Origin: Tannerellaceae bacterium
Lineage (GTDB): Bacteria > Bacteroidota > Bacteroidia > Bacteroidales > Tannerellaceae
Length of the DNA stretch: 40,685 nt
Assembly (NCBI GenBank): GCA_031274415.1
Contig: JAISQD010000178.1
Coordinates: 1 to 40,685 of the forward strand
Direction of reading: 5' to 3'
Shown here piece by piece: positions 15,673-23,465 of this stretch. A model generated the notes under the pieces. It did no database searches. It worked only from the letters and a program-made list of their open reading frames with translations, and had not been told where the DNA came from. The translations under genes were made by a program, and so were the position numbers. Positions within the stretch are counted from its first letter, which is position 1; the number at the start of each line of letters is the position of its first letter.

Positions 15673-16803
15673 TTATTTCTCTACCGTAAATTTATAGATG
15701 CAACGGCTTGTGTAATGTTCTCCCGGCCGCAATACGGTGCTGGGATATTCCGGTTTGTTCGGGCTGTCGGGATAATGTTGCGTTTCCAGACAAAAAGCGC
15801 CGCGGTGCGGATAGGTAACGCCATGTTTCCCTTTCTCGTCCCCAGCCATAAAGTTACCGGTATAGAATTGGACACCAGGCTCGTTGGTGTATACTTCCAA
15901 GCCGATACCGCTTGTTTTGGACAGCGCTTTAGCAGCCGGGACAGTTGAGTTACCGTTTGTATTCAGTATCCAGTTATGGTCGTAACCGCGTCCCCGGACC
16001 AGCTGTTCGAAAGCGTCGTCGATATGGTCGCCAATTGCTACGGGCTGGCGCAGATCCATCGGCGTTCCTTCTACCCAGCCGGGTGCACCTTCAGGGATAA
16101 GCGTTTCATTCACCGGCGTATAGGCATCGGCATTGATCGTGATCAACTGATCCAGTATCCGGGAGCCCGGAACGCCGGAGAGGTTGAAATAACTGTGATT
16201 GGTGAGGTTGACGATGGTCGGTTGATCGGTTGTCGCTTCATACGTGATATCGACCGCATTATCTTCCGTCAGCGCATATGTCACCTTTATATCCAGATTT
16301 CCGGGGAATCCGGCTTCTCCGTCCGGCGACAGATAGGTCAATACCAATGTCTGCCCGTCCGGTTGCACGGCATCCCAAAGGCGTGTGTGATAGCCGTCCG
16401 GCCCGCCGTGCAGGCAGTGCCCGTTGTTGTTTTGCGGGAGGGTATACTCCACGTCGTCGAGCGTAAATTTCCCGTTGGCGATCCGGTTGCCATAGCGCCC
16501 TATCAATGCGCCGAAATTCCCGTCCGAAGACAGGTAATCGTTGATGTTGTCATATCCCAATACGACATCCTTCATGTTCCCCTCCCTGTCGGGCACCATC
16601 ATGGATACCAAACGGCCTCCATAGTTCGTAATACAGGCTTCCGCCCCGTTTTTGTTCTTCAACACGAACAGGGCGGTCTGCCCTCCTTCGGTTTCCACCA
16701 CAAAGTCGGACTTCTTCAGCCCCGAAAGGGTTTTCCCCTCTTCCTTCTCACCGCAAGACAGTAACATACACATGGCAAAAGCGGTCATAATCAGTTTCTT
16801 CAT
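15673..16803 (-). CDS. galM: Aldose 1-epimerase, lipoprotein form
   Basis: Interconverts alpha and beta anomers of aldoses such as galactose. From the chosen start at 16803 the protein is 376 residues and begins MKKLIMTAFAMCMLLSC, a lipoprotein signal with lipobox LLSC, so the mature enzyme is membrane-anchored outside the cytoplasm. An upstream in-frame start at 16836 would bury the signal. GalM motifs are complete: GRYGNRIANGKF, the catalytic-His segment LTNHSYFNLSG, GYDHNW, and CLETQHYPDSPN with the catalytic Glu. It has its own full promoter at 16845-16875 and leads the HAD-dnaE operon. A second, cytoplasmic galM is at 32900. Confidence 0.92.
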   Translation of the reverse strand: MKKLIMTAFAMCMLLSCGEKEEGKTLSGLKKSDFVVETEGGQTALFVLKNKNGAEACITNYGGRLVSMMVPDREGNMKDVVLGYDNINDYLSSDGNFGALIGRYGNRIANGKFTLDDVEYTLPQNNNGHCLHGGPDGYHTRLWDAVQPDGQTLVLTYLSPDGEAGFPGNLDIKVTYALTEDNAVDITYEATTDQPTIVNLTNHSYFNLSGVPGSRILDQLITINADAYTPVNETLIPEGAPGWVEGTPMDLRQPVAIGDHIDDAFEQLVRGRGYDHNWILNTNGNSTVPAAKALSKTSGIGLEVYTNEPGVQFYTGNFMAGDEKGKHGVTYPHRGAFCLETQHYPDSPNKPEYPSTVLRPGEHYTSRCIYKFTVEK

Positions 16804-16844
16804 ACGCCTGAATAAATAAATTAAAGTATTATGCATTTTGAGAA

Positions 16845-16875
16845 CAAAGATAAGCTTTTCTGGTCATAAACCAAA
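16845..16875 (-). promoter_or_regulatory. Promoter of the lipoprotein galM operon, full match
   Basis: On the minus strand, TTTG (16875-16872), a 19-base spacer and TATCTTTG (16852-16845) match the Bacteroidetes consensus. Transcription would begin near 16838, 35 bases before the ATG at 16803, which supports the shorter lipoprotein start over the ATG at 16836. Confidence 0.7.
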
Positions 16876-16931
16876 CGTTCAACCTCCTCTTTGCTGTCTT
16901 GTTTTTTCAGTACAAGACATTTCTTGGAGGA

Positions 16932-18266
16932 TTATACAATTCCTTGTCCCATCATGGCTTTTGCTACTTTCATGAAGCCTGCTATATTGGCGCCTTTTAC
17001 ATAATTGATGTAGTCGCCCTCTTTTCCGTGAGCGACGCATTGTTGATGGATACTGCTCATGATCTGGTGCAGTTTCGCATCTACTTCGGAGGCGATCCAG
17101 GAGATATGCATTGCGTTTTGCGTCATCTCAAGGCCTGATGTGGCTACACCGCCGGCATTGACGGCTTTACCCGGTGCGAAAAGCATGTTGTGTTCGATAA
17201 ACAGGTCTACCGCTTCGGCGGTACATCCCATATTGGAGGCCTCCGCCACACAGAGCGTCCCGTTTGCCATCAGCCGTTTGGCGTCATCCTCGTCCAGCTC
17301 ATTTTGCGTAGCGCATGGAATGGCGATATCCGCCTGTTGCTCCCAAGGACGTTTGCCCGGATAGAAAACTGCGCCCGAAAACGCTTCCGCATAAGGCTCT
17401 ACGACATCGTTACCCGTATTGCGAAGCTCCAACAGGTAATCAATCTTTTCTCCCGAAATGCCATCCGGGTCATAGATATACCCGTCCGGGCCGGAGATGG
17501 TGATCACTTTCGCCCCCAGCTCGGTTGCTTTGGTCGCCGCTCCCCATGCCACATTGCCGAAACCGGATAGGGCAATCGTTTTCCCTTTTATGTCAATGCC
17601 ATGCGTTTCGAGCATTTGATAGACAAAATACAACGCGCCGAAACCGGTCGCTTCAGGGCGGAGGACAGAGCCTCCGTATTCCATCCCTTTTCCGGTAAAC
17701 GTGCCCGTATTTTCACGCGCCAGCTTCTTGTACATGCCGTACATATACCCGATCTCACGCCCGCCTACGCCGATATCGCCCGCCGGGACATCGGTATCCG
17801 GCCCTATGTTATGCCACAGTTCCAGGATAAAAGCCTGGCAGAAACGCATAATCTCGCCGTCGCTCTTCCCCCGTGGGGCAAAGTCCGAACCGCCTTTGGC
17901 GCCACCCATCGGAAGCGTGGTCAGCGCATTTTTAAACGTCTGCTCAAAGCCCAGGAATTTGAGAATGGATAAATTGACGGAAGGGTGGAAACGAATCCCC
18001 CCCTTGTACGGCCCGATGGCGTTGTTGAACTGTACGCGATAGCCAAGGTTGACCTGTATCTCCCCCTTATCATCCACCCAGGGGATGCGGAAAGTAAATA
18101 TACGTTCAGGCTCAACCAGGCGTTCAATGATTTTCGCTTTTTCAAATTCGGGATGTTGATTGTATACATCCTCTATGGATAGGAGAACCTCTTTCACAGC
18201 TTGCAAATATTCCTTTTCTCCAGGATGTTTTGCTTCTAATGCAGATAATATCAAATCTGTCTTCAT
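16932..18266 (-). CDS. gdhA: NADP-type glutamate dehydrogenase
   Basis: Hexameric cytoplasmic enzyme making glutamate from 2-oxoglutarate and ammonia, the main ammonia-assimilating route in many Bacteroidales. The 444-residue protein shows substrate-binding GPYKGGIRFHP (Lys88), the catalytic-Lys motif GGAKGGSDFAPRG (Lys124) and PAGDIGVGGREIGY (about 158-171). The Rossmann segment ALSGFGNVAWG follows. Length and motifs fit the 444-450-residue small GDH class; NADP preference is inferred from that class. It is monocistronic, with its own full promoter, and divergent from the REC/ATP-grasp gene 107 bases away. Confidence 0.96.
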   Translation of the reverse strand: MKTDLILSALEAKHPGEKEYLQAVKEVLLSIEDVYNQHPEFEKAKIIERLVEPERIFTFRIPWVDDKGEIQVNLGYRVQFNNAIGPYKGGIRFHPSVNLSILKFLGFEQTFKNALTTLPMGGAKGGSDFAPRGKSDGEIMRFCQAFILELWHNIGPDTDVPAGDIGVGGREIGYMYGMYKKLARENTGTFTGKGMEYGGSVLRPEATGFGALYFVYQMLETHGIDIKGKTIALSGFGNVAWGAATKATELGAKVITISGPDGYIYDPDGISGEKIDYLLELRNTGNDVVEPYAEAFSGAVFYPGKRPWEQQADIAIPCATQNELDEDDAKRLMANGTLCVAEASNMGCTAEAVDLFIEHNMLFAPGKAVNAGGVATSGLEMTQNAMHISWIASEVDAKLHQIMSSIHQQCVAHGKEGDYINYVKGANIAGFMKVAKAMMGQGIV

Positions 18267-18302
18267 ACCTCTATTTACGTAAATTGAATACCAATATGAT
18301 CA

Positions 18303-18332
18303 CAAATGTAGCTAATTTCATGGAACAACAAA
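18303..18332 (-). promoter_or_regulatory. gdhA promoter, full match
   Basis: On the minus strand, TTTG (18332-18329), an 18-base spacer and TACATTTG (18310-18303) give a leader of about 30 bases before gdhA. Confidence 0.65.
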
Positions 18333-18342
18333 GATTTTTACT

Positions 18343-18350
18343 TACTTTTG
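18343..18350 (+). promoter_or_regulatory. -7-like box of the REC/ATP-grasp gene
   Basis: TACTTTTG fits TAnnTTTG and lies 23 bases before the start at 18374. The best -33 candidate is TTTC at 18316-18319, one base off and 23 bases away. It faces away from the gdhA promoter within the same 107-base gap. Confidence 0.45.
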
Positions 18351-18373
18351 GACAGTTTTAATCGTAAAATCTC

Positions 18374-21352
18374 ATGAGCGGTATACCTGACTTTAAGAAT
18401 CTTGTTTTTAAAGATACTTCTTTTGCCAATCTAATGAATAAGCGTATATATAATGTACTGCTTATTGCCACCAAATACGACGCGTTTATGCTTGAAGACG
18501 ATGGCCGTGTCGACGAACAGATTTTCAATGAATACACCGCTTTGAGCCTTCGTTATCCTCCCCGTTTCACACAGGTGACGGAGAAAGAAGATGCGCTTGC
18601 CGAGTTGAAAGACAGGAATTTCGAGCTGGTTATCTGTATGCCGAATATGGATGACCTGGACATCTTCGCCGCCGCCAAAGAGATAAAGATACATCACCCG
18701 AATATCCCGATCGTCGTCTTGACGCCCTTTTCGAAAGAGGTTTCCAAGCGGGTTGCCGATGAAGACCTGAGCGCCATTGACTACGTGTTCAGCTGGCTGG
18801 GCAATTCGGAGCTGCTTTTGGCAATCATCAAGCTGATAGAGGATAAGATGAATGCGCCGGATGATACGGCGAGCGTCGGGGTGCAAATCATTCTGTTGGT
18901 GGAGGATTCGATCCGTTTCTACTCCTCCGCCCTGCCTCATTTATACAAGTTCATCCTGGAGCAGAGCCAGGAGTTTTCGAAAGAGGCGTTGAATGATCAC
19001 CAGCGGACGTTGCGTATGCGCGGGCGTCCGAAAATCAAACTGGCGCGCACGTATGAAGAGGCCGTCCGCATTTTCGACCGGTATAAGGATAACATGCTGG
19101 GTATCATCTCCGATATGAGCTTTATGCGCGACGGCGTAAAGGATCCTTTTGCCGGCTACAAGTTCGGGAGGTATGTCAGGAAAACGGGATTGGTTATCCC
19201 TTTCGTGCTGGAGTCGTCCGAGTCGAGCAATAAGCTGTATGCAAGGGAGCTGAGCGCCTCTTTTATCGATAAGAACTCCAAAAACTACCCGCAGGATTTA
19301 CGCCGGAAGATCATGCAACGCTTTGGCTTCGGCGATTTCGTTATCCTGAACCCGCAAACCAGGGAAGAGATTATGCGTATCAAGGATTTAAAGGACCTGC
19401 AAAAGAAAATCTTCGATATCCCCGACGATTCGTTGATCTACCACCTTTCGCGCAACCATTTCTCCCGCTTCTTCTATTCCCGAGCGATGTTTCCTCCCGC
19501 CGAAATATTGAAACGCGTGGATGTGAGCGATTATAAGGATATGGATGAAGCCCGCAGGCTTATCTTTGACCTGATCGTGCAGTACCGCAGGATGAAAAAC
19601 TCCGGGATAGTGGCTATTTTCCGGAAAGAACGCTTTGACGAATACAGCAACTTCGCCCGTATCGGCAACGGCTCGTTGGGAGGAAAAGGCAGGGGACTGG
19701 CCTTTATCGGCGCCATGGTCAAACGTTATCCCGAACTGCATCAGGACAATTTCGCCGTCACAATCCCGAAAACCGTCGTCATCTGTACCGATATCTTCGA
19801 CGAGTTTATGGAAACGAACCGCCTCTATTCCGTCGCCTTAAAGGAAGCGGACGATGAGGCCATTCTCCGTTATTTCCTCCATGCCAGCCTCCCTTCCACA
19901 CTGATTGAAGACTTGATGGCCTTTTTCGACGTCGTAAAAAGCCCTATCGCCATACGCTCTTCGAGCCTGTTGGAAGATGCCCACTACCAGCCTTTTGCCG
20001 GTATCTATTCCACCTATATGGTGCCGAAAGTCGACGACCGGTACGACATGCTCCGCACCGTGAGCGACGCCATCAAGGCGGTGTATGCTTCCGTCTTTTA
20101 TAAAGACAGCAAAACCTATATGACAGCCACTTCCAATCTGATCGACCAGGAGAAGATGGCCATTGTCCTGCAGGAGGTGATCGGCTCTACATACAACGAC
20201 CGCTTTTATCCGGTCATGTCGGGAGTCGCCCATTCCCTGAACTTCTATCCCATAGGAAATGAAAAGGCGGAAGACGGCATCGCCAATGTCGCACTGGGAT
20301 TGGGGAAATACATTGTCGACGGGGGTAAAACCCTTCGCTTCTCCCCCCGCCATCCGCACAATATCTTGCAGATGAGTTCGATGGATTTTGCCCTCAGGGA
20401 GACCCAAACCCATTATTGTGCGCTCGACCTGAAGAACCTGGCTCAACAATTCTCAATAGACGACTCCTTTAACCTGCTCCGGCTGAACCTGAAAGACGCC
20501 GATGCCGACGGCTCGTTGAAGTATATCGTCTCCACCTACGATCCTGACGACCAGATCATACACGACGGATATTATCCGGGCGGGAGGAAAATCATCTCGT
20601 TCGCCAATATCCTGCAACACGATCTTTTCCCGCTGGCGCAGACATTGGACACTATCCTTCGTATCGGGCAGGAAGAGATGGCTCGCCCGATAGAGATTGA
20701 GTTTGCGGTGAATATTCTCCCGGAAGATCCTCTGAAGGCGACCTTCTACCTGCTTCAAATCCGTCCGGTGGTGGAGAATAAAGAGATCATGAACGACGAT
20801 TTGACCTGTATACAAAACGAAGAGACCATCCTTTTCTCCACCAGTACGCTGGGGCATGGACGCATGGACGATGTGCAGGATATCGTCTATGTGAAGACCG
20901 AAGCATTTAATTCGTCCAACAACCAGCTGATTGCCTACGAGATAGAGAAAATAAACCGGCAGTTCAGCGAACAGGGCGCAGGCTATGTGCTGATAGGGCC
21001 GGGACGTTGGGGGAGCAGCGACCACTGGCTGGGTATTCCGGTCAAATGGCCGCATATCAGTCATGCCCGCGTGATTGTTGAGTCGGGATTGGAGCATTAC
21101 CGCATCGACCCCAGCCAGGGGACGCACTTTTTCCAGAACATGATCTCTTTCGGTGTCGGTTACTTTACCATCAACCCCTACAAGAACGAAGGCTGGTTTG
21201 ACGAAGCCTTTCTTAATGCCCAGCCTGCGGCCTTGGAGACTGACTACCTGCGGCATGTCCATTTCGACACGCCGTTCGTCATTAAAATGGATGGCAAAAA
21301 AGGGCTGGGAACAGTCATGAAACCCACTATTCCGCCGCCTGATCAACCGTAA
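18374..21352 (+). CDS. Receiver-like domains fused to PEP-synthase-type ATP-grasp domain
   Basis: A 992-residue cytoplasmic protein. Residues about 25-155 look like a response-regulator receiver whose phosphoacceptor position is not Asp (LVICMPNMDD). Residues about 170-300 look like a second receiver with acidic pair Glu177/Asp178, candidate acceptor Asp247 (GIISDMS) and Lys300. From about 428 it has the ATP-binding N-terminal domain of PEP synthase / pyruvate phosphate dikinase: GNGSLGGKGRG (431-441), IAIRSSSLLEDA (525-536) and LQIRPVVE (794-801). The C-terminal part (GPGRWGSSDHW, 875-885) is unlike the phosphohistidine swivelling domain, and no PEP-binding TIM barrel follows. It is therefore not a working PEP synthase by known rules; the reaction is unknown. 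It is divergent from gdhA. Confidence 0.82.
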   Translation: MSGIPDFKNLVFKDTSFANLMNKRIYNVLLIATKYDAFMLEDDGRVDEQIFNEYTALSLRYPPRFTQVTEKEDALAELKDRNFELVICMPNMDDLDIFAAAKEIKIHHPNIPIVVLTPFSKEVSKRVADEDLSAIDYVFSWLGNSELLLAIIKLIEDKMNAPDDTASVGVQIILLVEDSIRFYSSALPHLYKFILEQSQEFSKEALNDHQRTLRMRGRPKIKLARTYEEAVRIFDRYKDNMLGIISDMSFMRDGVKDPFAGYKFGRYVRKTGLVIPFVLESSESSNKLYARELSASFIDKNSKNYPQDLRRKIMQRFGFGDFVILNPQTREEIMRIKDLKDLQKKIFDIPDDSLIYHLSRNHFSRFFYSRAMFPPAEILKRVDVSDYKDMDEARRLIFDLIVQYRRMKNSGIVAIFRKERFDEYSNFARIGNGSLGGKGRGLAFIGAMVKRYPELHQDNFAVTIPKTVVICTDIFDEFMETNRLYSVALKEADDEAILRYFLHASLPSTLIEDLMAFFDVVKSPIAIRSSSLLEDAHYQPFAGIYSTYMVPKVDDRYDMLRTVSDAIKAVYASVFYKDSKTYMTATSNLIDQEKMAIVLQEVIGSTYNDRFYPVMSGVAHSLNFYPIGNEKAEDGIANVALGLGKYIVDGGKTLRFSPRHPHNILQMSSMDFALRETQTHYCALDLKNLAQQFSIDDSFNLLRLNLKDADADGSLKYIVSTYDPDDQIIHDGYYPGGRKIISFANILQHDLFPLAQTLDTILRIGQEEMARPIEIEFAVNILPEDPLKATFYLLQIRPVVENKEIMNDDLTCIQNEETILFSTSTLGHGRMDDVQDIVYVKTEAFNSSNNQLIAYEIEKINRQFSEQGAGYVLIGPGRWGSSDHWLGIPVKWPHISHARVIVESGLEHYRIDPSQGTHFFQNMISFGVGYFTINPYKNEGWFDEAFLNAQPAALETDYLRHVHFDTPFVIKMDGKKGLGTVMKPTIPPPDQP

Positions 21353-21410
21353 TCCACGGATCAATTTTGTGAAAATGTTCATACCCTCTCTTTATTTGGT
21401 GATTTTTGAT

Positions 21411-21418
21411 TATTTTTG
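21411..21418 (+). promoter_or_regulatory. -7-like box before licD
   Basis: TATTTTTG fits TAnnTTTG and lies 41 bases before the licD start. The nearest TTTG (21395-21398) is only 12 bases away, too close for a standard -33 element. Confidence 0.4.
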
Positions 21419-21459
21419 CGTCGATGAAAAGCAATATAACAAAGAATCCATGAAAGACG

Positions 21460-22260
21460 ATGAAACATATTGATATACAGGAATGTCACGATGTGCTGCT
21501 CGCACTTGCGCAGGAGTTCGACCGGATTTGCCGGAAACATCAAATCCCCTATTATATGTTGGGCGGAACGATGTTAGGGGCCATACGCCACCAAGGGTTT
21601 ATTCCCTGGGACGATGATATGGACTTTGGCGTGCCCATTGCGTATATAGATCGGCTGAGACGCGTTCTGTCCGAAGAATTGCCGCCTCATTTCCGGATCT
21701 TGAGCCGGAAATGTGAGGAGCGTATCCTTCCGGTTTTTAAAATAGACGATGCCCGTACGTTCTTTATCAACACGGATACTCCGCAGGCTGAAGCAAGCGA
21801 CACAGGCCTCAGCATCGACATCTTCCCACTCTACGACGGATGGCGGACGAGCTTTCAGACGCATCTTGTCGCCTCCTTTATTTTCTTCCTGATACGCCTT
21901 AGAAATACCTTGTATTACGCGCCGTCGTTTCGTAAAGGTTGGAAAAAACAACTCGCCAGGCTGTGCCGGTTTCTGTTGCCGATCAACCTGGACCGCTTGC
22001 TGAAGTATACCGATAGATGCATACGGAAATATACGATCCCCCATTCCGGTTTTTTTATCAATTACTACGGCATGTGGCGAAAAAAAGAGATGGTCGGAAA
22101 AGCGGTTTTCGGTACGCCTACCGAATATACATTTACGGGCGTGGCGTTCTACGGTGTGGAACAGCCGGATGCCTACCTCAGGCGGCTCTATGGAAATTAT
22201 ATGCAAATGCCTCCGGAAGCCGAGCGTGTCGGCCATGTAAGCAATTACTATAAACGATGA
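21460..22260 (+). CDS. LicD family phosphotransferase
   Basis: LicD proteins are nucleotidyltransferase-fold enzymes that attach phosphocholine or other phosphoalcohols to cell-surface glycans. The 266-residue protein has the family core YMLGGTMLGAIRHQGFIPWD followed by DDMDFG (about 32-57), with the metal-binding DDxD. LSIDIFPLYDG follows. There is no signal peptide. The stop overlaps the start of a lipoprotein glycerophosphodiesterase gene as ATGA, so the pair is coupled. A surface glycan carrying a phosphodiester-linked group is the natural substrate class; the donor cannot be read from sequence. Not linked here to licA/licC choline genes. Confidence 0.88.
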   Translation: MKHIDIQECHDVLLALAQEFDRICRKHQIPYYMLGGTMLGAIRHQGFIPWDDDMDFGVPIAYIDRLRRVLSEELPPHFRILSRKCEERILPVFKIDDARTFFINTDTPQAEASDTGLSIDIFPLYDGWRTSFQTHLVASFIFFLIRLRNTLYYAPSFRKGWKKQLARLCRFLLPINLDRLLKYTDRCIRKYTIPHSGFFINYYGMWRKKEMVGKAVFGTPTEYTFTGVAFYGVEQPDAYLRRLYGNYMQMPPEAERVGHVSNYYKR

Positions 22261-23081
22261 AGAATATGAAAACGCTGATTTTATCCCTACTTGGCATCAC
22301 GCTCATGGTAGGCATCGTTGCGTGTTCCGGCGAGAAGGATGAGTGGGAAGAAGAGATTCCGCCATCCCTCAGGATTGGGTTCCTGTCTCAAACCAAAGTG
22401 ATTGCCCACAGGGGATACTGGAATACCAAAGGGTCGGCGGAAAATTCGCTTGCCGCGTTGCAGAAAGCGGCGGAGGCGGGCTTTTACGGTTCCGAGTTTG
22501 ATGTCAGGTTCACCGCCGACGGGGTGCCTGTTATCTGCCACGATGAGAAGATAAACGGACACATGATAGAAATGGTGTATTACGACCGGATCAAGTATAC
22601 CAAGTTGTCGAACGGGGAGACGCTGCCGACCCTGCAACAGTATCTACGACGGGGAAAGGAGCTGGACATTCAGTTGATATTGGAGCTAAAGACATACAAA
22701 ACATCCGAAAAAGACGTCACATATATCGAAACCATTGTCTCCATGGTCAAGGGAATGGGTATGGAGAAACAGGTGGAATACATCTCGTTCAGTCTACCGG
22801 CTTGCCGGGAATTTATCCGCCTTTCCCCCCAATCATCCGTTTCCTATCTGGGCGGCAATATTCCCCCCGCTGAACTGAAAAAACAGGGATTCGCCGGAAT
22901 AGATTATCTATGTGACGTATTGAGGGAAAAACCCGAATGGATACAGGAAGCAAAAGAGGTGGGGATGACCGTCAATGTATGGACCGTGAATGATCTGATG
23001 ATGATGTATGATTTTATCCTGAAAGAGGTCGATTTTATCACGACCGATAAACCGGCACACCTCAAAAAGATGGTGCAATAA
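22257..23081 (+). CDS. Glycerophosphodiester phosphodiesterase, lipoprotein
   Basis: Metal-dependent TIM-barrel hydrolase releasing glycerol phosphate or an alcohol from glycerophosphodiesters. The 274-residue protein begins with a lipoprotein signal ending GIVAC (Cys23), so it is anchored on the periplasmic or outer face. GDPD catalytic features are present: HRG (His51), AENS (Glu62), EFDVRFTADGVPV with Glu80 and Asp82, and CHDE with His95. ILELKT and WTVND lie later in the barrel. It overlaps licD by four bases (ATGA). Together they suggest addition and removal of a phosphodiester group on surface glycans, which is inference. No terminator is evident after it; the dispersed element begins about 36 bases on. 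Confidence 0.9.
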   Translation: MKNMKTLILSLLGITLMVGIVACSGEKDEWEEEIPPSLRIGFLSQTKVIAHRGYWNTKGSAENSLAALQKAAEAGFYGSEFDVRFTADGVPVICHDEKINGHMIEMVYYDRIKYTKLSNGETLPTLQQYLRRGKELDIQLILELKTYKTSEKDVTYIETIVSMVKGMGMEKQVEYISFSLPACREFIRLSPQSSVSYLGGNIPPAELKKQGFAGIDYLCDVLREKPEWIQEAKEVGMTVNVWTVNDLMMMYDFILKEVDFITTDKPAHLKKMVQ

Positions 23082-23116
23082 CAGCCCTTTTCCGAAGTAT
23101 CAACCGGTCTGATATC

Positions 23117-23314
23117 GTTTTCTTCCGGACAATCTACCCTTTTCATAAGGAGAAACTACCTGCATGTACGGTATGAAGTGATCGTTCGCCAATTGGCGGT
23201 CAACCGTTCGCCAATTGGCGAACGATCGTCCTCCATATGGCGAACGATCAATGTGTCGGGAAGAAGGAGCTACTTGTTGCCGACAAACGAGCTACTTCTT
23301 GCCGAAGAAAAAGG
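23117..23314. repeat. Dispersed hairpin element, copy B (MITE-like)
   Basis: Second copy of the element at 3856-4033, same orientation. The right end (23302-23314) is identical to copy A's terminal repeat; the left end (about 23117-23128) is an imperfect match. The 19-base-pair stem is perfectly kept (23180-23198 with 23209-23227, 10-base loop), as are the two ACGAGCTACTT-type repeats. The copy is about 20 bases longer because of an extra unit after 23227 that duplicates GGCGAACGATC. An ORF from 23178 to 23453 opens with the same peptide (MIVRQLAVNRSPIGERS) as the false extension of cls, showing that this is element sequence, not protein. The GH43-like gene starts 152 bases downstream. Confidence 0.78.
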
Positions 23315-23425
23315 GAAGGTCTCCTGTGTCGTTTTTTACATGACAAAGCCGGTGTTTCTTATGATGGCGGCCACTTGTTTGGGGGTGAAGCTATGGATAC
23401 GGGGGCATTGTGATAAAATAATGTG

Positions 23426-23433
23426 TATCTTTG
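23426..23433 (+). promoter_or_regulatory. -7-like box before the GH43-like gene
   Basis: TATCTTTG fits TAnnTTTG exactly, 32 bases before the start codon at 23466. TTG at 23408-23410 is the only -33 candidate and its 15-base spacing is short. The rest of the gap between the element and the gene holds nothing else I can identify. Confidence 0.4.
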
Positions 23434-23465
23434 CGGAAACGGATAATATATAAATGATTGATTGA

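Noticed and set aside
18374..21352. Calling the gene ppsA or ppdK
   Set aside because: The phosphohistidine domain and the PEP/pyruvate barrel needed for either reaction are absent.
20453..21382. Long minus-strand ORF opposite the REC/ATP-grasp gene (309 codons)
   Set aside because: An antisense shadow: the sense strand carries clear ATP-grasp motifs, and the ORF has no family features.
23178..23453. A 91-residue ORF on the plus strand
   Set aside because: Its first half is dispersed-element sequence, identical in its opening peptide to the false extension of cls; the rest resembles no protein and includes the promoter region of the GH43-like gene.
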